Source: Gambelia wislizenii
Lineage: Eukaryota; Chordata; Lepidosauria; Squamata; Crotaphytidae
Reading direction: 5' to 3'
Assembly (NCBI GenBank): GCA_030847615.1
Contig: JAUMIR010000001.1
Span: 442,424,687-442,488,686 of the forward strand
DNA length: 64,000 nucleotides
In this document: positions 44,661 through 56,236 of the stretch, one piece after another
Layout: every line of letters begins with the position of its first letter
How positions within the stretch are numbered: the stretch's first letter is position 1
Position numbers and translations under genes: made by a program
The notes under the pieces: generated by a model
Seen by the model: only the letters and a program-made list of their open reading frames with translations
Database searches by the model: none
What the model was told of the DNA's origin: nothing

Positions 44661-45380
44661 AGCCTTCCTTGTCTTTACTAATTAGAATTAAGGAGTGTGG
44701 CCTGTAGAGCAGACCCTATCACCCACCGGAAGTATTGGCCATTCTTCTCTTAGAAAACGAGAAACCCTCCTCTCCTTATTCATTACCTTTAATGATTATT
44801 TTACTATAGCAATATACACCACATAAAATGCATTACTATTCACAGCTCATTTCTCAAAACATAACCTGCAAGGCAATCCTACATATGTTTACTCAGAAGT
44901 AAATACTATTTTATTAAAAAGGATTTTCTCCAAAGGAAGGATACATTGAGTTGCAGCCTACAGATTGCAGGAGAGACTGAGAAGGAAATGGCTGCTTTTT
45001 CTTCCTTTTTATCTTAAGACAATCCCTGTAGTATGGATGTGGCTAATGCATGTGATTCAGACATGTGGAAATCCAAGAGTTTTGTCATTGATTTCAATAT
45101 AGATACTAATTACTTGAAAATAAATCCCACTGATTACTTAAGGACTTAGCTGTGAACATTTAGAGACAGCAGTCTTAAATGCATTATTATGTGGAAGTGG
45201 GTTGCTAGGAAATCAATAACAAATTTATTTCCAAGGATAAAATGTATTTAGGATTCTATATCAATGGGATGAATGTACTGTACACATTCAGAAATAATTC
45301 AATTTGAATTAATAATTTAAGTGTCCAGGTGTATTTTTAAGAGCACAATGGATTTAAAGGTAGGATAGGAATAATGAATC
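44661..45380. other. AT-rich intergenic, nothing recognised
   Basis: No gene or family motif found. Confidence 0.4.
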
Positions 45381-45381
45381 C

Positions 45382-45466
45382 CTCAAGATGTTACTGGACT
45401 ACAAATCCCAGCAGTCTGAGCCAGCATAGTGTGGAGGGCTACATGATCCCCACCCCTGGTTTAAAG
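45382..45466. repeat. hAT-type MITE fragment
   Basis: GTTACTGGACTACAAATCCC and AGCAGTCTGAGCCAGCATAG match the core of the common reptile MITE also seen at 30.6 kb. Confidence 0.5.
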
Positions 45467-45793
45467 AGCCTACTGGGGTTGCACTTGTGCTTGTACTTTT
45501 AATGAGCTTGCATAAAGACGTATTCGCTACCTCTTTAGGCAAGCGGTCCTAGGTGGCACAACAATACCAAGGCACTGCTCCATCCTGTGTCCCTGGTAGC
45601 AATTGGCCCACAGCATGAACTGGGAAGCTCCCAGTTGGAGCAAGGGATTTCTTACACTACCAGATTGTCTGTCTATCCCCTCTTGCAGTCCTGCACAGGC
45701 ATGTCAATGCTCTGCTGGCTTTCTGCTAGCTTTCGGGATCTTGGTCTGTATATTCTACTTAGTGTTCATGTATATTACTGGCCTCAATACTCT

Positions 45794-46005
45794 AAAGGCA
45801 CCAGATCCATCTGATCTCAGAAGCTAAGCAGGGTCAGCCTTGGTTAGTACTAGGATGGGACACTACCAATGAATACCAAGTGTTGTAGGTGATATTTCAG
45901 ATGTGAGGAAACTGAGTGTTCCTTGCCTAAGAAAACCCTATGAAATTCATGGGGTCACCATAAGTTGACAAGCAGTTTGAAAGCACACCCACACATCCAC
46001 ACACA
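45794..46005 (+). repeat. 5S-rRNA-derived SINE (5S-Sauria type)
   Basis: ATCTGATCTCAGAAGCTAAG, CAGGGTCAGCCTTGGTTAGT and ACTAGGATGGGACA, then the shared body and tail with AAATTCATGGGGTCACCATA and a CACACCCACAC end. Confidence 0.88.
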
Positions 46006-47410
46006 TTATAGCAAGAAGGAGCAACTATTGTTTATTAGGGGCCCAATTTGCCCCACAAGGGATCTTGGATGGCCACACTCTCGACATACCTCCCATTTTT
46101 TTTGTTTTTGCCCCCAATGCCCCTCAGTGCCTCCAAGGAAGTGGGGTGGCAACTTTGCCATCTTCTTGGCCCTTGCCTTGCTGGGTCATCTGAGGAATTG
46201 CCTCCACACCTTTTAGGGGGCATTTGAGGGCATTTGGGACTATTTTTTTTTTAAATGTCTCATGGTGCATACAGCCCATGGGCTATACTTTCCTCATCCC
46301 AATCTTACTCCAGTAGGCACTGTACAAAAGTTGTCTGCCAATATTTATAATAATTTAGAGCACCTCCATACAACATAACATAACATGCACAGATGGTCAC
46401 ATTTGTGTAGACTGGGGCAGAGAAAGTGCAGCATGAAGGCTGTGTATAATTCTTAACACCTTTTTGCAAATCCCTACAAACTCAAACTGACCCTCCAAAG
46501 TCCCACATATCTCACAAACATGTCCAAAATCCTGTGTGTTGGGGGGAGAAATTAATAATCCCAAAGGGTCAGTTGTTCCAGTTGGAGGACTGAAAACCCA
46601 GAAGTCACTTTTGGGCCAGGTTTTTGTGGTTGCTGTGGCCCGGCAGGGGGTGTGGGGTGAAATTCCTACCCATATTTACATCACTGGTGTAAACAGTTGC
46701 ATGAATCCCTCCTGTAGTTCATAGGTATGCCAATAAAAGCCGACCTGCAGAAATCACATAGCTCCCTCCTACATGACAATGACTCTGATGTAGGAATTTC
46801 TGATGTAGGCCTAGCATGAAAACATTTTAGTTATTTGGTGACAAATTCAGAAGTGCTAGGAGAACCTCCAACAGTTTAGCAATCCTTTCTAGACTTTGTT
46901 GTCTAGGCATTTTGTTGTGTCCTTTGTAACTTATAGGGAGAGTATAGTAAAACATGCAAAAAAGCTAACATCAGTGTCATCTTTTGAATGTCATACTGTC
47001 TTCAGTGGGACTTAGTCCCAGCCAATATAGTCAACACACTTGCTAGGAAATATTGTTGCTTCCAGATATAACTTCTACTGTGCAATTGCCCTGCTTTGTT
47101 TATGGGATTCTGCAGCAAGGTCAAACAGTGGCTTAATCAATTTAATCCTCTTGAGTTCTTCACTGCTATTGCCATCCTTTTTCTTACAAAAAAAATCAGT
47201 TATGGAGTAGTTTCACCAGTTTGACTTGTAGTGCTAGGAACCCTCTGTTTGGAAGCACCCTACTTTACCAAGAATTCAAATGGACTGATTTCTGAGTGGA
47301 TGTAATTAAGACTACTGTCAGGATGCTATGCAGTCAGGATGCTTGGGGAAAAGGTAACACTGAAAATTTATTTTTATTTCTTTTATTTTGATGTCATTTT
47401 ATTATTCATT
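46006..47410. other. Intergenic, nothing recognised
   Basis: No coding region or repeat family identified; ordinary AT-rich DNA. Confidence 0.4.
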
Positions 47411-47423
47411 ATGGACTATATCC

Positions 47424-50400
47424 TCTCCATTGATGCCCCCTTGTCATGGGAGAGAGGCTTGCGTACTCCAATGATGTTTTGAGCTATGCTGGCGGTGGCA
47501 TAAAGCCACCGGTAGGGTCTCCCATGACAGACAGGTCAAAACTGAAGGGTCTGACAAAAAGCGTCAAAGGGCAGGATGGGCTCTCTAGCCTTGTGGCAAC
47601 CGTCCTAGGAGAAGGAAAACTCTAATCTCAAACCTGGGCAGATGGTGATCGTCCAACCCTGTAAGGTCAACCATCTAAGAGAAGGAAATTCTAATCAAAC
47701 CTACGACCCGAGGACCTCACTGCTACGTCCATGCTTGCAAGGCCACGGCAGATGAACCTTTGATTTAAAGGGTGAGGCCAGTTCTGTGCACACTGTGCTC
47801 CACCAGAAAAATCCATTGCACAGGCTCAAAGGACAAATCCAGTTCCAAAAAAGCCCTGTAGCGATAGGCGAGGGATGAAACGGCAGGTATAAAGATGCAC
47901 TGGAAGCCACAGACCCAACCCTGCATGCAGGCGGTTCAGGACATTGGTCGCTCGAGGCTGACCCAGGAGATGACAGTCTTGTTCGGCAGCATCCTGAACA
48001 ACCAAGCAGCCTTTTTTAAGGAGAGCACTGCTTGCTCCATATGGAGAGGGGCCTAGAAAAGGTGGCCGAATGAAAGCTCATCCCCAACTACCTGGTTGGC
48101 TAGCCGCAGCCAACGGGAATCTTCTGATGCGGTCAAACCAAGGCAAAGAAACAAAGGTGCACACTGGCCTCCAAAGGTGTAAATAAACTGACACTTGTAT
48201 GCTGGAACATCAGAACCATGCAAGACTCTGAAGATAGTGGATGGCCTGAGCGTCGTTCTCCCCTAATAGCCCATGAACTATCATGACTTAACATTGACAT
48301 CGCTGCTCTTAGTGAAGTTCGCTTCCATGAGGAAGGCAGCCTTAAAGAACATGGTGCTGGTTACACACTTTACTGGTCTGGCAAAACCCAAACCGAAAAA
48401 CATCTTTCAGGAGTAGGCTTTATGATTAAAAACTCCATTGCCTCCAAACTCGAAACCTTGCCAACAGGACACTCTGATCGCAATATTTCCTTACGCCTCC
48501 CACATGTTGTTCTCTTCATATATATGCTCCAACTATGCAAGCCGACCCTGTAGAGAAAGACAAATTCTACACAGACCTACGCCAACTCATACAAAAAGTC
48601 CCTGTAGAAGATAAAATTATTATCCTTGGTGACTTCAATGCCAGAGTAGGAAAGAACTCCGAAGCCTGGAAAGGTGTCTTAGGCAAGCATGGTGTTGGAA
48701 ACTGCAATGATAACGGACGTCTCCTGCTAGAGTTCTGTGCAGAACAACAGCTGACTATTACAAACACAATCTTTCAGCAGAAAGATAACTTGAAGACAAC
48801 CTGGATGCATCCCTGATCCAAACATTGGCACCTGATTGACTATGTTCTAGTCCGTCAGAGAGACATTCGTGATGTCCGTCATACCTGAGTGATGCCCAGT
48901 GCAGAATGCCAAACAAATCATCACCTCGTCAGATATAAACTAAATCTTCATCTTAAGTTCAAACCTAAGAGGGGTGGCATCTTAAAGAAGAGACTCCAAG
49001 TCAACAATCTTCAACAAACTACCATGAGAGACAACTTCCAGGCAAATCTACAAACGAAACTTGAAGACCATCCTACAGATCCTTCTCCTACAGTGCTTTG
49101 GCAGCATATCAAAAACAGTATCCTCCAGTCTGCAGAAGAATCCCTCGGGTTCTCCCACGAGAAAAATCAAGACTGGTTCGATGAAAACAACCAAGAGATC
49201 CAGGAGCTGTTGGCAAAGAAGAGAACTGTTCACCAGGCATACCTCGCCCAGCCAACCTGCCATGTAAGAAAAGCAGCTTTCTGCCTCACATGTAGTAAAC
49301 TTCAACAAAAACTCCGAGACATGCAGAACAAGTGGTGGATCAATATAGCAGAAAAGACACAACGCTGTGCAGATCTGGGTGATCATAGAGGATTTTAGGA
49401 AGCTCTTAAAGCAGTGTTTGGACCTACCTATCAGGTCCAAAGCTCATACAGTACAGATGGTCAAACATTAATTACTGATAAAGCCTCCATCCTGAATCGA
49501 TGGGCTGAACATTTTCAAAGTCTTTTTAGCGCCAACCGAGTAGTCCAAGGCTCAGCTATCCAACATATGATACAAAAACTGATGAAAAATGAATTGGACA
49601 TAGCTCCCACTTTGGAAGAGACCCTTAAGGCCATATAGCAGATGAAAAACAGCAAGGCACCTGGGATTGATGGAATCCCACCTGAATTTTGGAAACACGG
49701 AGGTCATGCACTCCACAAAAAATTCCACGAATTCCTTGTGAATTGTTGGGAAAAAGGGGAACTGCCATCAGATTTCTGAGATGCAGTCATCATCACCCAG
49801 TACAAGAAAAAAGGAGCAAAATCTGATTGCTCAAACTATCGAGGCATAACACTGCTCTCTATTGCTGGAAAAATCCTTGCAAGGATACTCCTAAACAGAT
49901 TAGTTCCTGCTATTGCAGAAGAACTTCTCCCTGAAAGCCAATGTGGCTTCAGAGCCAATAGGAGTACTACAGACATGGTATTTGCCCTTAGACAACTGCA
50001 AGAAAAATGTAGGGAGCAGAACAAGGGTCTCTATGTAACATTTGTCGACCTCACCAAAGCCTTCGACACTGTGAGTAGAAAGGGTCTGTGGCAGATCCTG
50101 GAAAGACTAGGATGTCCCCCCAAATTCCTTAAAATGATTGTCTTGCTACACGAGGGCCAGCGTGGTCAAGTCAGATATGGCGATGCTCTTTCAGAGCCCT
50201 TTCTAATAACTAATGGAGTGAAGCAAGGTTGTGTTCTTGCACCAACTTTATTTACAATCTTCTTTAGCATGATGCTCCAAAGGGCTATGGCAGAGCTTGA
50301 AGAAGATGATGGCATCTATATACGTTACCGTACTGATGGTAGCTTGTTTAACTGAAGCCGTCTGAGGGCTCACACTAAGACTCTAAACTATCTAGTCTGT

Positions 50401-51402
50401 GAGCTGCTCTTCGCTGATGATGCTGCCCTTGTTGCCCACACAGAAGCAGCTCTGCAGCGCCTAATGTCCTGCTTCGCAACAGCTGCAGAGCTGTTTGGGC
50501 TGGAAGCCAACCTGAAGAAAACGGAAGTTCTCTACCAGCCTGCACCACAGGACAAACACCTCCATCCCCACATTGCTGTCGGCAAATCTGTGCTCAAGTC
50601 TGTTCAGCAGTTCACCTACCTGGGAAGCATCATCTCCTCAGATGCCAAGATTGACAAAGAGATTGATCACAGATTAGCAAAGGCACATAACGCATTTGGA
50701 AGACTTTACAAAAGAGTCTGGAGCAATAAACACCTGAGGCAAAGCACAAAAATCAGTGTGTATTAGAGCCATTGTACTGTCTATCCTCCTTTTTGGATCT
50801 GAAACATGGATCACCTATTGCCACCACCTATGACTCCTCGAGCGCTTTCATCAGCGCTGTCTACACACAATCCTAAATATACACTGGACTATGTGACGAA
50901 TGTTGCTGTCCTTGAGCAAGCAGGGGTCACCAGTATTGAGGCCATGATATTGAGAATGCAGCTGCGCTGGGTAGGGCACGTTTCTAGGATGGAGGACCAT
51001 CGCCTCCCAAAAATACTACTCTACGGTGAACTCGCCACGGGTCAGTGTAAGAGGGGCGCTCCAAAAAAGCGATACAAAGACTCCCTGTAACAACATCTCA
51101 GGCTCGTCCAAATTGATCACCAACAGTGGTCCACCCTGGCCTCACATCGGGAGGCATGGAGACGCACTACCCACAATGCTGCAGCCTTATTTGAGAACTC
51201 ACACCGAAAAAGTCTTGAAGAGAAACGACAACGCAGAAAGAATCACAACCCAAAAACATCACCCAAGGAGATCTTTTGCTGTGCTTTCTGCAACTGGACT
51301 TGTTTATCTCGGATTGGCCATTTTAGTCATCAGCGAGCTTGCAGAAAGCGTGGGATGAGTCCTTCCTGAATATTCGTTTGCGAAGAAAAGCCAGAGAGAG
51401 AG
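47424..51402 (+). mobile_element. Non-LTR retrotransposon, essentially full length
   Basis: Bounded by the 13-bp target duplication ATGGACTATATCC (47411-47423 and 51403-51415). A 5' leader of about 0.75 kb is followed by an apurinic-type endonuclease (CWNIRTM near 48200, ALSEVRFHEEG near 48310, IILGDFNARVG near 48630), a linker, reverse transcriptase (49640-50460) and a C-terminal zinc-finger-like motif. The 3' end is GCCAGAGAGAGAG rather than poly(A). The clade is not assigned; the architecture fits jockey/I/RTE-like superfamilies. Confidence 0.92.
48180..51369 (+). pseudogene. Endonuclease-RT polyprotein of the non-LTR element, several stops/frameshifts
   Basis: Endonuclease 48190-48890. 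RT motifs: NSKAPGIDGIPPEFWKHGG near 49650, NYRGITLLSIAGKILARIL near 49840, CGFRANRSTTDMVFALRQL near 49940, VDLTKAFDTVSRKGLW near 50045 (first catalytic Asp), GVKQGCVLAPTLF near 50216, and LLFADDAALVAH near 50410 (the A-DD box). Then come TYLGSIISSDAKIDKEIDHR, a thumb-like region, LRWVGHVSRMEDHRLPK, and near the end CCAFCNWTCLSRIGHFSHQR followed by AC, a C-x2-C...H...C finger. The frame is interrupted by stops near 48815, 49398, 49637, 50354 and 50764 and others, so the copy is dead although every domain is present. Confidence 0.88.
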
Positions 51403-51504
51403 ATGGACTATATCCAATTATGAGTTCCAACTCAGAGCCATTGAATCAATCACTGAATGGTCAGTCAACACTAATGTAAGTCCAATTGATTGAATTGGTT
51501 TACT

Positions 51505-51700
51505 CTATCTGGGACTAAGAGCCAGAATGGTTTGAGAGTTGGACTAGGAAGCTGGGAGACCAGGGTTCAAATTGCTGATTGGCCATGGAAACCTACTGGA
51601 TGATCTTGGGAAAGTCACACCCTCTTGGCCTCAGAACAAATCTTCCCAAGAAAATCCATGATAAGTTTGCCTTAGGGTTGCCATTACTGGATTAGAAGTA
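51505..51700 (+). repeat. Sauria-type SINE
   Basis: Head AGCCAGAATGGTTTGAGAG, box B GGGTTCAAATTGCTGA (degenerate), CAAATCTTCCCAAGAAAATC and TTAGGGTTGCCATTACTGG. Confidence 0.8.
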
Positions 51701-51864
51701 GATTCCTGGGGTGTTGGCCCCTTTTCTGGGAAAGACAAAGTTTGGTACAATTGTGTCAGGATTGGTCCATAAAAGTGACCTTCTCCTGCCAATATTTCCA
51801 TCTGCAAGTGTATTCGTGTGCTTTCATGCCTGACCATTTGATGTTTTTCATTCTTTGAGAACAC

Positions 51865-52416
51865 TGTAACAAGTTGATGCGCTGGAAGGAGAGAAGGGTC
51901 TGGAAATAGGCTCAATGGCCTCGTACCTGCAGAAGGCTGTGGGAACAGGGCTGGTTTAAGGCACCAGCGGTGTCAGCATCCGCAGGGGGCCCCATCATTG
52001 TGGGGGCCCCTGTAATAACCCTCCTCCTGCAAAAAACATTATTAGTAATAATCTGAATATCCTGTACTGTGAATAGCTTAGGTTGAGTTAGCTTACATTG
52101 ACCTGAGATAAACATATGGGCCCCCCAAAATAAAGTATTGCAGGGGCCCCCAAAATTCCTTAAACTGGTCCTGTGTGGGAATGATAGATGGAGCCCACTC
52201 TGGGTGAGCACTGGGAATGGGGATGATGGATAACTAATGGGTAGGTTGCCCACCAGATTTGGCTGATTGCAAATACTTTTACCTTACTGTTTTTCCTATA
52301 TGCTTCACTAAAGCAGCAATTTTGTATAGTTCGCTCTTTAGACTACTGTAGCAATAAAGCTTTCTGTTTAACTCTGAAACTGCTGTTTACTGAGTCTGAA
52401 GAAATGAGTACATGAC
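51865..52416 (+). repeat. Possible 5' LTR of the Ty3/Gypsy element
   Basis: Starts TGTAACAAG and may end ATGACA, with a polyadenylation-type AATAAA at 52353. A hAT MITE lies inside. No second LTR is visible to confirm the ends. Confidence 0.35.
51946..52173. mobile_element. hAT-type MITE with 8-bp target duplication
   Basis: 228 bp with ends CAGGGCTGGTTTAAGGC and CCTTAAACTGGTCCTG (inverted repeats). Flanked by the perfect 8-bp direct repeat TGTGGGAA at 51938-51945 and 52174-52181. An 8-bp duplication and CAGG-type ends are hAT hallmarks. Internal GGGGGCCCC blocks also pair. Confidence 0.92.
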
Positions 52417-53029
52417 AGTTTGCTTCAAATCTCAAAAGTTAACAAGAGTCCTGTTTACCATGGCTAGAAAGTCTTGGGAACAGCGTCTCATTGATGATAT
52501 TGGTGAACTTGATTGGAACACAGTGTCACAAGCAGATGCCTGTAACGAGAATGTGGGAGCTGGCTGAGACTTGGTTGGGACAGTGGCCTAGTACAATCTG
52601 ACAGGGGTGAAGCCTCACTGAGCCGTATGCCATGGAGAAGTGTACGTTAGAAGGGGTCACCACCATTACAGATGAGGATGAAGGAGGTGAGAGCAACTGA
52701 TTGGTCAAGACACTACGTGAAGAGAACCAATGGTTACAGAAGGAGGTGAGAGAACTCTACACTGACCTCCAACAATTACTGCAGGAACAATGACAAAAGG
52801 AGGTGGAATGCACTGATAATGGAATGGGAACTGAGGACGTGTGCACCAGCATTCTCCATCTAGACTGGGTGCCACGCCTGGGCAGAGACACGGACATAGG
52901 AGGTGGAGCTCCCTGTCTTGATGGAGCACTACATCTGGGAGATGGCAGTAACCAGCCACATTATGTAGGAGAGAGGAAACTGAGGGCCAGTTGCAATGGA
53001 AACCCTGAAGAGCTACCCTACTTTTTGAC

Positions 53030-53640
53030 CCAGGTCCAGGGGGTTCCAGCAGAATGGGGGACAACACCCCACAGTGGTGTGGTGCATTGCTGCCAGACTG
53101 AAGGATGAAGCAGCCAGGTGGATGGTTGAGCTCCACGATAGTCAAGCAGTGGAGTTGCAGAACTTAGCGGGCTTCATGGGAGCGCTAAGGAATTGTTCTG
53201 ATGATCCACTGAGGCAAGAGCTGGGATGTAAGAGTTTGCTAAGCCTTAGCCAAGGCTTTAAGAATATCAGCAAATATGCTAGTGAGTTCCAGAGTTTGGC
53301 TGCACAAGTGTGGGGCTGGATGGAGGAGATGCAGGTACTGGAGAGGGTTGCAAGCTGACATCTAGAGTGGCCCCTACTGTGCAGTGAGCCAGCAACACAA
53401 AGCAAATGGATCGAGCTGGCCAGCCAGCCAGAACTGGAGCTCTGAGAAATTAAGCTGGCCAAACAAGGGGAAGAGGAAGCCCGGAGAGCCATGCCCCAGA
53501 GGGGACAGTGAGAGGAGAGGCCTGAGAGACAAGAAGGAGAGGCCATGGAGTGGGAATGACAGAGAGCAGAAGGCTTATGTCTTCGCTGTGGCCAGAAGGG
53601 GCATTTTGTGGCAGCGTCTCCAGATCGATGGATAACCCTC
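53030..53640 (+). pseudogene. Gypsy gag with zinc knuckle
   Basis: RLKDEAARWMVELHD and FMGALRNCSDDPLRQ followed by YASEFQSLAAQVWGW match the retrotransposon gag domain of vertebrate Ty3/Gypsy. A zinc-knuckle segment CLRCGQKGHFVAASPD near 53575 has its last Cys changed to Ser. Frameshifts separate the pieces. Confidence 0.82.
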
Positions 53641-53879
53641 AACCAACCAGTGAGGGAGTGATGAAAGGGCAGTGCAAGGCTAAACCCAAAAGCAAAGGCA
53701 AGCCCTCTGCGGTGGCTGCAGGAATGCTACTTTGGAAGCCACACACTCCGGAGGGTGCTTCAGGCAAGGAAGACTGGTCTGAGAACAGTGGGGAGCTGGT
53801 GAGAAACAACGTGAGTCTGCCCTGAACAGTGCCAAAGGGCAGGCAAGTAATGGCAGGCACCAGGAGATTGTGGTGAATG

Positions 53880-54230
53880 GCAGTGCTAAACCATTCTTCA
53901 TGCAAATAAAATTAAGGAATCCCTCCAGGGTTGGAGTATGAATTTAGCAGTGCTGTTGGATTCAGTTTGCACTAGGTACATAATGAATCCTGCTGTAGTG
54001 ACTGGATTGGGGGTGAAATGCAAGGATTAGCCCGAACCTATAAACTTTGTTCAAATAAATGGTAGTGACATGTGGGTGGTGGTGGTGGTAAGGCACCACA
54101 CCTCTGCTGTGTTTTTAGGTGTGGGAGAACATTGGATTCATTAAAATTTGTCATTGTCTCCACTAAAGACTATCCAGTAGTGTTGGGAGTGAATTGGCTG
54201 AGATTCCACGACCCCACTATTAGTTGGGCT
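53880..54230 (+). pseudogene. Gypsy aspartic protease remnant
   Basis: VLLDSVCTRYIMNP replaces the usual D-S-G active site with D-S-V. It ends with DYPVVLGVNWLRFHDPTISW, the conserved protease-RT linker of this group. Confidence 0.75.
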
Positions 54231-54479
54231 AAAGAGACATCGGCGCTCCTTGCCCCTAAGTGCAAAGAGCACACCCATGGGTGGTGCCAACCAGGGAAAG
54301 AATCCCCAGGCATGAGGGCTGAAAACCCAGAGGCCAGGGCAGTGGCAACTGGGGTCAAAGAATGGGAATTGAAGAATTCACCAAAACAGAGGGTGAAGAG
54401 ATCCTGGTCCCAGTAGAGTATCAGGACTTTCAGGAGATATTATCTGAGGTGAAGTGTGGTACTTTGCCACTTCATGACA

Positions 54480-55560
54480 GACTGACTGTGCTATAGAAAT
54501 TGCCCCAGGGGCCAAACTGCCTAAATCTAAACTGTATGCAATGACTCCTAAAGAGATGGAGGTACTGAGGGAATTTGTGGACAAAAACTTGGTGCAAGGT
54601 TTCATCAAACCTGCTACCTCACTGATGCCTGTATTCTTTAGGGAGAAAAAGGATGGGGGGAATGAGACTGGTTACAGACTACTGAATGCCATCAGCATGA
54701 GCAATAAATATCCCATCCCCTTAATTTAGGACTTACTTGGGCAGCTGGTCATGGGCAAGATCTTCACTAAGCTGGACTTTTGGGATGGTTACTTCTGGGT
54801 GAGGAACCACAAGAGAGATTAGTACAAAACTGCCTGCTGGGGTCCTTTCAGTACTGTGTCATGCCTTTTGGACTAGCAGGAGCCCCAGGGGTGTTCATGA
54901 ACTTGATTAATGAGGTGTTACATGAATTCTTGTACAAGGGTGTACCTGGATACTGTGTTAATCTGTTCACAGGACTATGAGTCTCATGTGCAATTGGTGT
55001 GTAAAGTGTTAAGAAAACTGTTGGACCATCATTTGTACGTAAAATTCTCAAAGTGCGAGTTTCATTGTGAAAAATTGGGCTATTTGGGGTACCGAATCTC
55101 AATGAAGGGGATTGAAATGGATCCAGCAAAAGTGGAGAGGGTGGTGAAATGGAAACCCTCTTGCACCCGGCGGCAAGTCCAAAGCTTTCTTGGCTTCACT
55201 AATTTTCACCAAAATGTCATTCTGGGGTTCGCCCAGGTGGCCCTCCCTAATTTGCTAAAAGAAAAAAAAAAGGAAAGAAAAAGGGGAGCCCATAGGGGAG
55301 GGAGAAGCCGAAGCCCCAAGGCAATGTAGTACGGGATGACAAGTGTCAAGAGGCTTTTGATGGCTTCAAAAGCCTCTTCAGTTCAGAGCACCCTGAACTG
55401 AATAAGCCCTTTGTAATTCAGGTAGATGCAAGCGATGTGGCTCTGGGGGTGGTTCTTTTACAAGAAGACGATGAAGGAAATCTTAGACTATGTGCACATC
55501 TCTCAAAAATAATTATCTGACATGGAAAGAGCTTGGGTTATTTGGGAAAAAGAGGCTGCA
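54480..55560 (+). pseudogene. Gypsy reverse transcriptase and RNase H start
   Basis: MTPKEMEVLREFVDKNL and FFREKKDGG (RT N-terminus), KIFTKLDFWDGYFWV (first catalytic Asp), FGLAGAPGVFMNLINEVL, and YLDTVLICSQDY, where the usual YLDD box reads Y-L-D-T. Then SKCEFHCEKLGYLGY and RRQVQSFLGFTNFH. RNase H begins at 55425 with QVDASDVALGVVLLQED. Several frame breaks; an A-rich insertion lies near 55260. Confidence 0.85.
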
Positions 55561-55765
55561 GCTATTAAAAGAGCTCTGAACACCTGGAAGGTGCTTTTCA
55601 TTCATTTGAAGTGTGGACAGTTGGGATGGACTCATCCTCCTTTAGCAGAGTTCACAAGTGGAAGCGCTGAACCTCTTGTGTCTCTCTGAGACTAGTTTTA
55701 GCAAAGTAAGGCAAGGAGGCATTTTGCAAGTTTTATAGCCAAAAAACTTTATTAATTACATTTAA

Positions 55766-56236
55766 AGGTCTCTCTCTGGCTTTTCTTCACAAACGAAGAT
55801 TCAGGAAGGACTCACCCCGCGCTTTCTGCAAGCGCACTGATGACTAAAAAGGCCAATCCGAGATAAACAAGTCCAGTTGCAGAAAGCACAGCAAAAGGTC
55901 TCCTTGGATGATGTTTCTGGGTTGTGATTTTTTCTGCGTTGTCTTGTTCGGTGTGAGTTCTCAAATAAGGCTGCAGCATTGTGGATAGTGTGTCTCCATG
56001 CCTCCCGATGTGAGGTCAGGGCAGACCATTGTTGGTGATCAATTTGGCCAAGCCTGAGATGTTGTTTCAGGGAGTCCTTGTATCGCTTTTTTGGAGCACC
56101 CCTCTTACGCTGACCTGTGGTGAGTTCACCGTAAAGTATTATTTTTGGGAGACGATGGCCCTCCATTCTAGAAACGTGCCCTGCCCAGTGCAGCTATGTT
56201 ATCAATATCATGGCCTCAATGCTGGTGATCCCTGCT
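55766..56236 (-). mobile_element. 5'-truncated copy of the 47.4-kb non-LTR family
   Basis: 121 open codons (56166-55801) match the C-terminal part of the element at 47424-51402: EGHRLPKIILYGELTTGQR, SALTSHREAWRHTIHNAAA, and the CCAFCNWTCLSRIGLFSHQC finger. The 3' end is again AGCCAGAGAGAG. The coding similarity starts abruptly near 56236. Confidence 0.88.

Larger units (their letters stand above)
52430..55640 (+). mobile_element. Ty3/Gypsy retrotransposon, decayed, 3'-truncated
   Basis: Gag, zinc knuckle, protease, RT and the start of RNase H follow in Gypsy order on the plus strand. Integrase and 3' LTR are absent. It ends before the inverted non-LTR fragment at 55766. Confidence 0.85.
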
